IMG/VR virus record: IMGVR_UViG_3300026518_000007
Location: 1-64,000 of that record
Strand: one strand, 5' to 3'
DNA: 64,000 nt
Origin: a virus
Shown here: positions 43,522-53,647 of the stretch, in pieces
Layout of the letters: each line of letters opens with the position of its first letter
How positions within the stretch are numbered: the stretch's first letter is position 1
Notes under the pieces: generated by a model
Seen by the model: only the letters and a program-made list of their open reading frames with translations
The model's database searches: none
Told to the model about the DNA's origin: nothing
Made by a program: the position numbers and the translations under genes

Positions 43522-44960
43522 TTTTTAGGCATTTTTTTAACTATTTTATTAGCATATAAAGATGCTGAAAAGATATAGTCATCATCATTAGTATTAACTA
43601 TAGTAAAATACTCTATAAGTGGTCCTCTATCTTTTATTACAAGAATTACTTTAGGAGTTTTACTCTCAAATCTTTTTAATGTATTTCTAGGAGGTAAATC
43701 ACTATTCATATGTATCTTAAGTTTAAACGTATCTGCTTTATATTCTATTTTAACTTTATCGTTTATTAACTCAGGCTGTATTATACATTTACCTTTAGCA
43801 TTACTAGTATAAATCATATCTGTTATATCTATATACTCTATCTTTTCTTTTTCTGTACCATTTACGTAATCAGCTAACTCTTCCTCGAACCCTAGCATAT
43901 TCTCCATAAGCATGGCTGATAAACCAGGTGGATTTAACTCTCTAGCTACTTCTATATTATTAATAGTCATGAGACTTAAAAAAGGTCTTTTAATAATGCG
44001 TAAGAAATCTTTACCATATTTAAAATAATCTCTTAATATATCTTTACTTAAAAGATTACGCAAGTTAATGACATATGGTACATGATGTGTGCCTAAAGTA
44101 TCTCTAATAATTTTAAGTATATCATTAATTAACTCATCGCCTTCGCGTAGGTTAACTAAAGTATATGTTATATAATTTATATGTTTACCAAAATCAGATA
44201 ACTCTTTATAGTTAACCCCATAATAAACTTTATTTTTACTTTGGTTTTCTGGAAAGAAATTAAATAATTGTTTAAAATAAAATGTATCTACATCTATCTT
44301 AACGTCACTCCAATATTTATCATCGAAGTGCATAACTTTCTCTTGTTTAATATCTGTTACGGTAACATCTTTATTTCTAAAAATACCCATAGTAGCTAAT
44401 GCATCAGCTTTATTATTACCTACATTAACATCATGCGCTAGAACTTTATCTATTTTAATATTAAAAGCATGTTTAAAAGCATTTACTATTTCAGCTAGTC
44501 TTATAACTAAATCTTTATTAATAGTCACTTCATTAATACTTAAAGTATCATTAAGTATCTTGTTAACATAATTGATACTATATGTACTATCTGATAATAT
44601 AAGAATATCTTCTATTTCAGCATCATGTTTATCAGCTACCTCAGTAGCTTTTTCTAATGCAGTTATAATAGCTTGTAGCTCAGCCATGTTGTTAGTATTT
44701 AATCTTTTATCAAACCCTATGATATCAGTATAGCCTTTAGCTACCATCAACTTTAAATCCTGATTAGCTTTATATTCAGTCTTAGTTTTATAACCCATAT
44801 CTGTTATATGATTATTACCTAAAACTAATTTAGGTTTACCTTTATTAGTAAGTATACAAAAATGTATACCATAGCCACTGCTACCTGGATTTGGTCTAGC
44901 TCCGCCGTCTGTATATATTACTAATTTATTATACTCTTTTTCTTCTATCTCTTTACTCAT
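43512..44960 (-). CDS. RNase HI-like protein with C-terminal extension
   Basis: 482 aa. The first 190 residues are a complete RNase HI domain: YTDGGARPNPG with Asp18, NNMAELQAI with Glu94, LSDSTYS with Asp124 and NNKADALA with Asp186, the full D-E-D-D metal-binding set. It removes RNA from RNA-DNA hybrids, for example replication primers. The remaining 290 residues have no recognised domain and are typical of the longer phiKZ-like form. AAAGGCTTAAATT precedes the start. Confidence 0.85.
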   Translation of the reverse strand: MSKEIEEKEYNKLVIYTDGGARPNPGSSGYGIHFCILTNKGKPKLVLGNNHITDMGYKTKTEYKANQDLKLMVAKGYTDIIGFDKRLNTNNMAELQAIITALEKATEVADKHDAEIEDILILSDSTYSINYVNKILNDTLSINEVTINKDLVIRLAEIVNAFKHAFNIKIDKVLAHDVNVGNNKADALATMGIFRNKDVTVTDIKQEKVMHFDDKYWSDVKIDVDTFYFKQLFNFFPENQSKNKVYYGVNYKELSDFGKHINYITYTLVNLREGDELINDILKIIRDTLGTHHVPYVINLRNLLSKDILRDYFKYGKDFLRIIKRPFLSLMTINNIEVARELNPPGLSAMLMENMLGFEEELADYVNGTEKEKIEYIDITDMIYTSNAKGKCIIQPELINDKVKIEYKADTFKLKIHMNSDLPPRNTLKRFESKTPKVILVIKDRGPLIEYFTIVNTNDDDYIFSASLYANKIVKKMPKKKK

Positions 44961-45024
44961 AATTTAAGCCTTTATATTTCATCTTTTTCATTAGATGAGT
45001 ATAACACCAAAAAGGATATAACGT

Positions 45025-45633
45025 ATGGATTACATAATACCACCTATAAATTTAGTAGGACAATTTAAATTAAAGCAACCATTAACACCTATACTAAATG
45101 ATAACGTAACATATACCGTAACTAATATACAAACAATACCTAATCTATTAAACGATGATATAGATGTAGAGCAGTTAATATATTTAGACCAAGGATTAAC
45201 TAGTGACGATTATAATAACGCATTAATTAATAATATACCTATTATAACCTTAACTACTGAAGGTGATAGTGTTTTTAACATACCTAGTGATTATATAGAA
45301 AATATACCACAAGTAGTAGGTAAAGTATTTATAAATAAAGCTTTACTTGTTAACTTAGATTATTTACCAGATGATATAAATGTAGATTTTATTAAAGATG
45401 AAGTAAATGATTTAATAGCCACACTAATAGGTATAACTCCTACTTCTGAAATAGAAGAGATATCTGGTAAATATATAGCTAGTTATGAGGAAGCAGATGT
45501 ATTCGAAGCTAAACGCTTAGCTAATATTAGAAATAATAAAACATGTAGGAGTATGCTAAAAGAAATTACTAAAACACTACAGGAATATAAAGATAAGAAT
45601 AAATTACTTATACGTAAAATTGAGAATATCTAG
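45025..45633 (+). CDS. Hypothetical protein, 202 aa
   Basis: Function not recognised. The N-terminal 150 residues are acidic and beta-rich; the C-terminus is a basic helix (KEITKTLQEYKDKNKLLIRKI). Possibly a virion component. Confidence 0.75.
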   Translation: MDYIIPPINLVGQFKLKQPLTPILNDNVTYTVTNIQTIPNLLNDDIDVEQLIYLDQGLTSDDYNNALINNIPIITLTTEGDSVFNIPSDYIENIPQVVGKVFINKALLVNLDYLPDDINVDFIKDEVNDLIATLIGITPTSEIEEISGKYIASYEEADVFEAKRLANIRNNKTCRSMLKEITKTLQEYKDKNKLLIRKIENI

Positions 45634-45668
45634 TAGTTGGTTTAAACCAACTACTAGTATGCTTTTTT
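45630..45668 (+). terminator. Perfect palindromic terminator overlapping a stop
   Basis: CTAGTAGTTGGTTT/AAACCAACTACTAG, then GC and seven T. Confidence 0.9.
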
Positions 45669-45710
45669 TCTAACTAATATATTATATTAACTCTATTTCT
45701 TTTTGTGCGT

Positions 45711-45724
45711 ATATTACTAATATG
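45711..45724 (+). promoter_or_regulatory. Promoter-like motif ATATTACTAATATG
   Basis: Same core as at 27450 and 54754; 41 bases before ATG 45765. Confidence 0.6.
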
Positions 45725-45764
45725 ATATCGAGTTACGTAACATATAATATTAAAAGGAGCATGT

Positions 45765-46841
45765 ATGATGATGAACCCCATGATGTCTTTTCCAGGCATA
45801 TATGAACTTAAACAAATACACGGAGAATATACATTAAATTATGTATCGTTTAAATTTAAAGAGCCAGAAAAGCTATATGGCAAATTACCTAAGTATATTA
45901 ATTTCTACTGGAATGCATTCGTAAGAAGAAAATTTAATAGCGGGGTAATATTAACGGGCCAAGCAGGAGCTGGTAAATCTGAGATGGCTAAAATTTTATC
46001 TAACTTATGTGTAGAGAAAAATGCCATGAAAGTTATTTTACTATCTAATATACAATTCAATCAGAAACTTATAACATATCTAGACTTAATGGATAATGTA
46101 GTATTTTTCTTCGATGAGTTCGGTAAATCATTTAATACTAGTCAACAGGATAAAATGCTGACTATGCTTTCTAATACTTTAGGAATGAATAGGATAGTTA
46201 TAATAACAGAGAACCATAAAAATAGGATATCTCCGTTTATACTTAATAGACCAGGTAGGATAACTTATGCTTTACATTTTGGTAAGTTAGACGTAGAGAC
46301 TATTACCGAGTACTGTGAGGAATTTAAAGTACTTAGTGATTTCTACGATGATTTACTAGACGCTTATAGGGGGTTAGTAACTTTTACAATAGACCACCTT
46401 AAAGCTATAGTAGAAGAACATATATCGAATAGGGATATGAAATTAAAAGAGTTATTAGAATTGCTTAATTTAGATTTTATATCTGGTAATGATATACTTA
46501 AATTATATAAGTTAGAAGAGATAGGCGATGAGGATGAAGTTAAAATAGAGTTCGATTTCACTAAACTTAGAATATACCCTAATGAGATACTTATGAGTCA
46601 TTTAGAACTACCTAGATTTACCATAAATTTAGATGGTTTTGTTATAGACCCTACTATAGAAATGAAGGAAGAAGATAATGAAGCTAAACCAAGTACGCCT
46701 TTTGGTAATAGTCAAATACGAAAAAATGAACGTAGGATTGATATTGGTTTAAATAATAAAAATATCTTAGACTTAAATAGTGAATTCGTTGTATTTAAGA
46801 AAGATAATTATAAAATAACATTTAAAATACTTAAAGGATAA
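45765..46841 (+). CDS. AAA+ family ATPase
   Basis: 358 aa. Walker A reads GQAGAGKS (residues 65-72) and Walker B reads VVFFFDEF (112-119, with Asp117-Glu118). A sensor-like strand RIVIITENH follows, and the R-P-G-R-I segment fits the Arg finger and post-sensor position of AAA+ proteins such as Bcs1. The C-terminal third has no recognised fold. The substrate is unknown; a remodelling or clamp-loading role is possible. It is co-transcribed with the RNA polymerase beta-prime fragment two bases downstream. Confidence 0.82.
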   Translation: MMMNPMMSFPGIYELKQIHGEYTLNYVSFKFKEPEKLYGKLPKYINFYWNAFVRRKFNSGVILTGQAGAGKSEMAKILSNLCVEKNAMKVILLSNIQFNQKLITYLDLMDNVVFFFDEFGKSFNTSQQDKMLTMLSNTLGMNRIVIITENHKNRISPFILNRPGRITYALHFGKLDVETITEYCEEFKVLSDFYDDLLDAYRGLVTFTIDHLKAIVEEHISNRDMKLKELLELLNLDFISGNDILKLYKLEEIGDEDEVKIEFDFTKLRIYPNEILMSHLELPRFTINLDGFVIDPTIEMKEEDNEAKPSTPFGNSQIRKNERRIDIGLNNKNILDLNSEFVVFKKDNYKITFKILKG

Positions 46842-46843
46842 AT

Positions 46844-48277
46844 ATGCCAGTTATACAGAATATAATAAGTCTAGATGATTTACACTCTAGAGTAGAGAAG
46901 AAGATAATGCTAAATGATTTAAAGTTAGAGGAGAGCGGCATCAAGGATTTAATATACTCTACCTATGATGACGAGATATCATTGATACCCCAGTGCTCAT
47001 GCGGTCATTATGCTAAAGGTTACTTATTAGACCGGATATGTCCTGTATGCGGTACGCCTGTTGTAGATATGTCATCTTCTATAGACCCTATCTTATGGGT
47101 TAGAAAGTTTGATGATGAGTTACCTTTTGTTAATCCTAAATTCTGGGTTGATTTAACTAAACTTATTAATACTAAAGTAGACAGTCTACGTTGGCTATCA
47201 GATAGTAGTTATAATCCTCCTAAAGTACCTCCTGTTTTACATAATATAAAAGAACTTATAGGAGGTAGGGAATATATCAATGTTATTAATAATTTAGAGA
47301 AAATCATCATCTATCTTAAACATAACAGTCAGTTCAAAGCTTTTAATAAGCAGATGAAACTTGAGAAATTACATAAGTATTTCATTAAGAAGAAAGATGA
47401 TATATTTTCTACTAATCTACCTCTTATTAATAAGAAACTGTTCGTAGTTGAAAATACTAATAAAGGTAATTATACTAACCTACTATTAGCAGATATCATA
47501 GATTTAGCACTACTAGCTATAACTACTAACACTGATGTCAATGCTACTAAGAAAAAGTTAGGTAGGAATACAGCTAAACTTATATCATTATCTGCTAATC
47601 TTTATGTGGATTATGTTAAGAACTTTGTTAGTAAGAAAGGAGGATTATCTAGAAAGAATATATTCGGTACTAGAGCACACTTCACATTTAGAACAGTTAT
47701 CTCAACATTACGTTCTGAATTTGAATATGATACTATACATGTACCATGGGATATAGGACTAACTACTTTTAGACCACATGTGCTAAATAAACTTTATGCA
47801 TTAGGTTATAATCATAAAGATGCTAGTGCGTTAGTGTATGAATCTACATTTAACTATAACGAAGTTATAGATAAAATTTTACAGGAACTCATAGATGAAT
47901 CTCCGTATAAAGGAATACCTGTTCTAGCTAATAGAAATCCTAGTTTGGGTGTAGGTAGTATAGTTAAAGTTTTTATAACTAGATTTAAGACTAATGTACA
48001 TGACCATACTACAGGTTTTCCATTACCGCTGATGCCATCGTTAAACGCAGATGTGGATGGAGATGAATTAAACTTTACAGTATTAACGGACAATATGCTA
48101 GCAGAGTTGGCTGAGGCATTTAACCCATTTAGAAATGTACCAGAGTTGGATATATACAAAATAAGTGGTAACCTTAATATAGCTAAAACTTCTATATTAA
48201 CACTTATGTCTTACTTGGATACTAATGAAGAAGCTGAGGATGAAGAAGACTTAGTTTATGACATGTTAACTATGTGA
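46844..48277 (+). CDS. Phage RNA polymerase beta-prime N-terminal fragment
   Basis: 477 aa. A zinc knuckle reads C51-x-C53...C66-P-V-C69. KKGGLSRKNIFGTRAHFTFRTVIS parallels the beta-prime segment [29 protein letters not shown] parallels the template-binding NRAPTLH. NADVDGDEL (residues 401-409) is the catalytic NADFDGD motif, with all three Mg-binding Asp (403, 405, 407) kept and Phe changed to Val. In phiKZ-like phages beta-prime is split, and this piece would form part of a virion or non-virion polymerase; which one cannot be decided here. Confidence 0.85.
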   Translation: MPVIQNIISLDDLHSRVEKKIMLNDLKLEESGIKDLIYSTYDDEISLIPQCSCGHYAKGYLLDRICPVCGTPVVDMSSSIDPILWVRKFDDELPFVNPKFWVDLTKLINTKVDSLRWLSDSSYNPPKVPPVLHNIKELIGGREYINVINNLEKIIIYLKHNSQFKAFNKQMKLEKLHKYFIKKKDDIFSTNLPLINKKLFVVENTNKGNYTNLLLADIIDLALLAITTNTDVNATKKKLGRNTAKLISLSANLYVDYVKNFVSKKGGLSRKNIFGTRAHFTFRTVISTLRSEFEYDTIHVPWDIGLTTFRPHVLNKLYALGYNHKDASALVYESTFNYNEVIDKILQELIDESPYKGIPVLANRNPSLGVGSIVKVFITRFKTNVHDHTTGFPLPLMPSLNADVDGDELNFTVLTDNMLAELAEAFNPFRNVPELDIYKISGNLNIAKTSILTLMSYLDTNEEAEDEEDLVYDMLTM

Positions 48278-48280
48278 CGT

Positions 48281-48323
48281 ATAGTACAGCCTAAGCTGTA
48301 CTATATGGACATCTCTTTTTTTC
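48281..48323 (+). terminator. Intrinsic terminator
   Basis: ATAGTACAGC/GCTGTACTAT with loop CTAA and a T run. Confidence 0.85.
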
Positions 48324-48355
48324 TTTGAATAAATATAAGAAAAGGATTTTAAATC

Positions 48356-49468
48356 ATGCTAGATAGAAAAATAGATTTGAAGATAGAGCCTGTTATTAAA
48401 CAGAAAACTATGTTGCAAGAAGGTAATGAGATTATAGATGATTCTATAGAGAATTACTATAAAGCCGTTAGTGAAAGTAATGATAAAAGTATAAGCGTTA
48501 CTAGTGACACTGATACCGGTAGCGTATCCGATGATACTGAAGAGTATACTAGTTATAACGATGACTATACTACCTATACTAATGGTCAAGAAGCATTTGA
48601 GTTTATAGATAAGGCTTTTTATAAAGTAGATAAAGCTTTTGAAAAAGGTGTATCTGGTATCATGGATTACTTTAACACTATGAATATAGCGATAGATGGA
48701 CTCATAGATTATAAAACTAAAACTCCTAATATAAAAGACTTATATGTAGCTAGAACTACATTAGTGACACATATGAAGAACGGTTTTAAATTCTATAAAA
48801 TAGCAGATAAGAAATCACCTGTTATGTTAGGATTAAATGTAACGTTACCAGAACTATATAATATCGTTAATGATAACAGTTATTTTGTTAAAAGTACATT
48901 AACAGTTTTAGATAACTTTAATAGTCTACTAGATGATATCTTAGATAGTAAAGCTGATAGTATATCCGTTAATATAGATAAGAATGAATTACACTCTCTT
49001 AATAAAGCAGTTGTAGCTATGAATAAAAATTTAGATAAGGTAACTTCTAATAAAGTTTTAGTAGATAGAAAACCCGTTAAAGAGTTAGTTAAAAATCTTA
49101 ATGAATTAAATACATTAACTAAAAATAACTTACACTTAGGTAGTAATTATAGAATGGAAGATTTAGAAGATATATACAGCATGAATGAAACTATCTTAGT
49201 TAAATTAAAAGCTATATATGATAGTATTAATAAAAACAAAGGAGCTATGGATAGAGCTACTCTTAATATGTTTTCTGATTATATAAGTAATGTAGCTAAA
49301 TACATAACTGCAGTCGCTTATAGTAACTATGTATATTACCAGTTAATAAATATGAACATAGCCGTTATTAAAATAATGGATATAACTAAAGAAGACCATA
49401 CTGTTATAGATACTTTAGCATATGGTATACGTGATGGCTATAATGTAATCAAAGATATTTTTAAATAA
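48356..49468 (+). CDS. Probable virion protein with acidic N-terminal leader, 370 aa
   Basis: Function not recognised. Residues about 35-80 are acidic, S/T/D/Y rich and disordered-looking, then a long helical domain. In phiKZ-like phages several inner-head proteins carry such N-terminal propeptides removed by the prohead protease, so an inner-body protein is plausible. No protease site can be proven by eye. Confidence 0.65.
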   Translation: MLDRKIDLKIEPVIKQKTMLQEGNEIIDDSIENYYKAVSESNDKSISVTSDTDTGSVSDDTEEYTSYNDDYTTYTNGQEAFEFIDKAFYKVDKAFEKGVSGIMDYFNTMNIAIDGLIDYKTKTPNIKDLYVARTTLVTHMKNGFKFYKIADKKSPVMLGLNVTLPELYNIVNDNSYFVKSTLTVLDNFNSLLDDILDSKADSISVNIDKNELHSLNKAVVAMNKNLDKVTSNKVLVDRKPVKELVKNLNELNTLTKNNLHLGSNYRMEDLEDIYSMNETILVKLKAIYDSINKNKGAMDRATLNMFSDYISNVAKYITAVAYSNYVYYQLINMNIAVIKIMDITKEDHTVIDTLAYGIRDGYNVIKDIFK

Positions 49469-49469
49469 T

Positions 49470-49497
49470 CTCTATAAGGTCATAAGACCTTATAGAG
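49470..49497. terminator. Hairpin between convergent genes
   Basis: CTCTATAAGGTC/GACCTTATAGAG with loop ATAA; a weak T tract on either side. Confidence 0.75.
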
Positions 49498-49503
49498 TTA
49501 TCT

Positions 49504-51669
49504 TTATTTTTTAAATATTATTTTCTTCATAAGTGTTTTAATAAGGTTCTCTTTACTATCATCATTTAGATTAACATTTAACTCTTTAACCATATCTATA
49601 TTTATAAATGATGTTAATCCTTCTTCTATCTCTTCCTCTATCTCCTCTATGATTTCATCTTCTACATTCTCCTCTAACTCTAACGGTATAACTTGTTCAG
49701 GTATATCTATAGATTTTTCATTACCTGTTATATCGACTACGTTCATCTGGCTAGTATTTACTATGTATAAATCTCTCTCTGTTATATTAAACTTATTACC
49801 TGTATCTAATTTAACCATGAAAACAACAACATCCTCATCATTACCTATACGCCATGCTCTAGCTATAGCTTGTTCTAAAAGATAACTTCTTAATGCAGTA
49901 TCTATTAAAATAACTACATTAGCACTAGTTAAAGGGACACCGGTACTTAAAGATTTATAAGTAGCTACTATAGGGTTAGAGGGGCTATCTAAATTATTAA
50001 AGTCTTTAACGGTATTAGTTAAATCTTTAGTATTATCACCATAAACTCCAACTGGTTGATAACCTTCTTTAATAGTGCGTTCTATAACTGTTTTACAGAC
50101 TGATACATAGTTACTAAATATAAGACCTTTCTTATTAGTTAAACTTAATAAGTTTTTATAGGATAGCTCTTTAGCTAATGCGTTATAACATTCTATCCTA
50201 GAGCCTAATAGTATTTTACCTAATGCTTCTCCTAAAACTTTAAGCTCTGGATATTTTATAATAGATTTAACATTATTAAAAGCTTTAGTATCACCACTAC
50301 TTAAATATTTAGTTATGATGTTTTTTTCCATTAACGTAGTCTCTGTTAATATATCCTGTATCATATATAGTTTTTTAGATTTACTATGTTGTTGTATTAC
50401 TTTTATATTAGATTTATAATCTCTTATAATATTATTAATATCCCTATGTTTATATCCTTTATTAAGCATATTCATTTTCATATTCTGTAACAATGTTTCG
50501 AATTGACTTTCATATAGGTCATAAGAGTCCCATATCTCCATCATACGCTTATTTTTATAATCTTCCATACGTTTACGTATATTAGCTATAGTGAACCTCT
50601 CAGCGTCCTCTATGCGTAATTTATATTCACTTATAGTAATATTAGGCATATTAGATTTATCTTTAACTATTCTCTCTTTATATAAACCAAATCTATAATG
50701 TAACATATCTTTTTTAATAGGAGTTAATCTTCTATAAAAATCATCAAATCTATCTACCACTGGAGGGAACTTATCATCTAGTATATATAACATAGGTTTA
50801 AGTTCTGTTAAACTCATTTTTATAGGCGTACCTGTTAATAAAACTATATCCTCTAATCTCATGTATGTGACTAACTCTAAAAGCTTTTGTGTCCTCATAG
50901 ACGTTATCTCGTTAAAGTTATGGAACTCATCTATGATTAACATAGGTTTCAGTTTTTTCAATCTCCTCATAAGCTTCTTATCTTCTAATATTTTACTTAT
51001 ATACTCATAATGCGTCACAATGAATTTTTCACCATGATATACATCATTCTTAGCATCCAGCTTGATAACGCTCTGAGGGCTCTTAAATAGACTCTCAGTA
51101 ACACTTTTAACCCATACCTCATCTAACGTAGCTTTAGGAGCTAATATAATAAAATAGTTATACTCTAAAGCTTCCCCTAAACTTAAACTCATATAGGTCT
51201 TACCAACGCCAGCTTCAGCATCTAATAAATATCCTCTTAAATTACCCATACGTTTAACTTCTTCATATTTCTTATAACTCAACATCTGATGTTCTAATGG
51301 ACTATATTTCATATATCTTATTATATTACCCTTATTAAGAACTTCCATACTAGTATTACTATATCTATCACTAACCCAACTTCTCTTTCTTATAAAACCT
51401 AATAAATCATTTATAAAAGGACCACCTAACAACATCCCTAAGTCAGGTCTACTATCTTTTAATTCTCTTAATAAAAATTCTAACTCTAATAAGAAGAATT
51501 CGTATATATCAAAACTACTCTTATTTACTTTAACCATTATAACATTACAACTACTCTTACCTATTAGTTTACTTATAACGTTAAACAGTTCTAAGCTTTT
51601 ATTAGTTAGTATAGTATATCTTTTAGTTCTACTGCCATAACTGTATTTAATACTTCTATATTTATCCAT
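49504..51669 (-). CDS. SNF2/UvsW-like superfamily 2 helicase
   Basis: 721 aa. Motif I is AEAGVGKT (151-158), motif II is IIDEFHNF (DEFH variant of DEAH), and motif III is LLTGTP. In the second RecA lobe come GLIFSNYVS, GVYGDN, and LIDTALRSYLLEQAIARAWRIG carrying the motif VI arginines (QxxxRxxR-like). A very acidic linker (about 665-700) precedes the end. It could remodel replication forks or protein-DNA complexes. AAAGGATATGAACTT precedes the start. It is divergent from the gene at 52222. Confidence 0.88.
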   Translation of the reverse strand: MDKYRSIKYSYGSRTKRYTILTNKSLELFNVISKLIGKSSCNVIMVKVNKSSFDIYEFFLLELEFLLRELKDSRPDLGMLLGGPFINDLLGFIRKRSWVSDRYSNTSMEVLNKGNIIRYMKYSPLEHQMLSYKKYEEVKRMGNLRGYLLDAEAGVGKTYMSLSLGEALEYNYFIILAPKATLDEVWVKSVTESLFKSPQSVIKLDAKNDVYHGEKFIVTHYEYISKILEDKKLMRRLKKLKPMLIIDEFHNFNEITSMRTQKLLELVTYMRLEDIVLLTGTPIKMSLTELKPMLYILDDKFPPVVDRFDDFYRRLTPIKKDMLHYRFGLYKERIVKDKSNMPNITISEYKLRIEDAERFTIANIRKRMEDYKNKRMMEIWDSYDLYESQFETLLQNMKMNMLNKGYKHRDINNIIRDYKSNIKVIQQHSKSKKLYMIQDILTETTLMEKNIITKYLSSGDTKAFNNVKSIIKYPELKVLGEALGKILLGSRIECYNALAKELSYKNLLSLTNKKGLIFSNYVSVCKTVIERTIKEGYQPVGVYGDNTKDLTNTVKDFNNLDSPSNPIVATYKSLSTGVPLTSANVVILIDTALRSYLLEQAIARAWRIGNDEDVVVFMVKLDTGNKFNITERDLYIVNTSQMNVVDITGNEKSIDIPEQVIPLELEENVEDEIIEEIEEEIEEGLTSFINIDMVKELNVNLNDDSKENLIKTLMKKIIFKK

Positions 51670-52221
51670 AAGTTCATATCCTTTAATATTATATTCAGTA
51701 TATCATCTTTCTCTTATAAGATATGTATATACTAGAAAGAAAGAGAAGCAGATAGCCAAGCAGCTTCCGCCGCCTGACCATCGCTGAAAAAAAAATTTCC
51801 TTTAAAACACTATTCTTCTATTAGACTACCGTCAATCTTCTTAACGTTTTTGTAAAATTAAAATTTAAAATTAAAAAATAAATCTATAAAAATAAATCTT
51901 AAAAAATTAAAAAAAAAATAGTTGACTTAAAAATTTTAATTTTTAAAGTCATCCTCAATATATATATAATATAAAGAGGAGGCTTCGCCTCCTATACAGG
52001 TTTCTAATATTCCTTCACTTACGCTCGTTCCGTTGGCTCGCTTCAGTTCATCCATATATAGGGTGCCCCAATGAAAAGGTCATTGGTCCTGTATACCCGA
52101 AATATATATTAACTGTTAATAAACTATTTATATACTATTTCATATAATAGGTTAATATAATAATAATAACAATAATAAGATAGTAATAGATAATAAGTAG
52201 ATGTTAATAGATTAAGGTTAA
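51670..52221. other. Noncoding divergent region with hairpins, candidate origin or RNA
   Basis: No gene in about 550 bases. It holds a GC-rich island near 51755-51785, a very AT-rich stretch with a near-perfect palindrome (TGACTTAAAAATT/AATTTTTAAAGTCA, about 51924-51952), the hairpin GGAGGC/GCCTCC (about 51978-51992), repeated TCGTTC/GCTCG/GCTTC-like bases (52020-52050), and the perfect stem CCAATGA/TCATTGG (about 52068-52086). AT-rich DNA unwinding sequence beside stem-loops is typical of replication origins. Confidence 0.5.
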
Positions 52222-53388
52222 ATGTTTTTTTTTAATTTAAAAAATAATAAGAAGAAAGTTAGAATAACAATCAGCTATAGTACAGATGATGTATTGAATA
52301 ATATATTAAAGGAGATAACAATAATGTTACAGTTATTCCATTTAACAGATACTGAAGATATTAGAGTTAAATATAAGTATCCACATTATGATAGAATAGA
52401 ACATTATCTAAATACATATCTATACGCTATAAGAGATTATTATAGTAGTAATGGTTTATATGTTAAAAGACCTAATGTTTTAGTTACACTTATAGAGAGT
52501 TTAGATGTCGATATGAATATAGATATATTAGAACTATATAACATATTAGATAGTGATGGATATTACATATGTAACCAGTTAGGAATAACTACTAACAATA
52601 ATAATAGTAAACCATTTGAAAATACTATACTAGATGATGTTAATGAATATCTATATTATACTAGAGAGAGTTTTGATATATATGAAACAGATTATAGAAA
52701 GATAGTAGGTTGTTATATGTTACATACTTCTATAAGTGATATATTAATAACACATCCTAAAAGATATGACCATGGTAACTTCATGGATATAGGTATATAT
52801 GCTATAGACCCAGTTAAGTTAGGTATACAGTTCAGGCTTTGGTATAAGGAGCAGTTAGAAGAGGATAAGGATGTTGATGCTGCTAGATTCGTATATGAGG
52901 TAGTATTGGTTAATATCATACCTAGTATAATAGAGAAAACGTCTATAAGTAGATATATGAATATAAGAGATGATGTATATGTTAGTAAATATTATAATTA
53001 CAATCCTTTTACATTACCAGATATAGGTAAGCATATAGATGAGATGTTGAAGTGGTTTATGGATAATTTTAAAAAGCATAATAGGATAACTTATAAAGAG
53101 TATCTTAAAACTATCATAGCTCCTACTGGAGAGGATTTCTTAAGTATAGAACAATTACCTAACGATAGGGTTAATAGAAAGAATGCTTGGCTTATATGGC
53201 TATCTAGAATAGATATAATCATACACCTATTAAAATATATAGATGAGAAGATGAATAAGGATGTTATAAATGAAATAAGATATGCGCTTAAGTTGGCCAA
53301 CCGAAACAAATATTTTGAAGTAGACTATTTTTTAACTAAAGAAATACTAGATGAGAAAATAGATAAACTAAATGAAATATTAAAATAG
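52222..53388 (+). CDS. Hypothetical protein, 388 aa
   Basis: Function not recognised. It is a helical, tyrosine-rich protein. The start is uncertain: ATG 52222 opens into a run of Phe codons, whereas ATG 52324 (MLQLFHLTD) has AAAGGAG nine bases upstream. It lies 10 bases before the next gene; virion role plausible from neighbours. Confidence 0.75.
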   Translation: MFFFNLKNNKKKVRITISYSTDDVLNNILKEITIMLQLFHLTDTEDIRVKYKYPHYDRIEHYLNTYLYAIRDYYSSNGLYVKRPNVLVTLIESLDVDMNIDILELYNILDSDGYYICNQLGITTNNNNSKPFENTILDDVNEYLYYTRESFDIYETDYRKIVGCYMLHTSISDILITHPKRYDHGNFMDIGIYAIDPVKLGIQFRLWYKEQLEEDKDVDAARFVYEVVLVNIIPSIIEKTSISRYMNIRDDVYVSKYYNYNPFTLPDIGKHIDEMLKWFMDNFKKHNRITYKEYLKTIIAPTGEDFLSIEQLPNDRVNRKNAWLIWLSRIDIIIHLLKYIDEKMNKDVINEIRYALKLANRNKYFEVDYFLTKEILDEKIDKLNEILK

Positions 53389-53398
53389 GAGTTAGAAA

Positions 53399-53647
53399 AT
53401 GAGAGATGCTAAAGGTTTTTTTAATGGGTCATTAGTTAACCCAAGTGCCTTATATAAAACAGGTGATGTTGTTAAGTTGTTGAAAGTATTAAGACATGAT
53501 TATTCTATAACTAGTAATACTAATGATATTAGTAATTTACCAGTTAAATATGTTATGGAGAATTCACGAGGTGAGTGTGAGTTGTTAAATGTTCTTAATG
53601 CAATTATACCTAACTGTTATTTCCAACATTGTAATAAGGTAGCATAA
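53399..53647 (+). CDS. Hypothetical protein, 82 aa
   Basis: Function not recognised. It is cysteine-containing (three Cys in the C-terminal half, including CYFQHC). AGGAG precedes the ATG. Its stop shares a base with the next start (TAATG). Confidence 0.72.
   Translation: MRDAKGFFNGSLVNPSALYKTGDVVKLLKVLRHDYSITSNTNDISNLPVKYVMENSRGECELLNVLNAIIPNCYFQHCNKVA

Noticed and set aside
52020-52060. Insertion sequence or plasmid remnant near GC-rich repeats
   Set aside because: No transposase, terminal inverted repeats or target duplication is visible.
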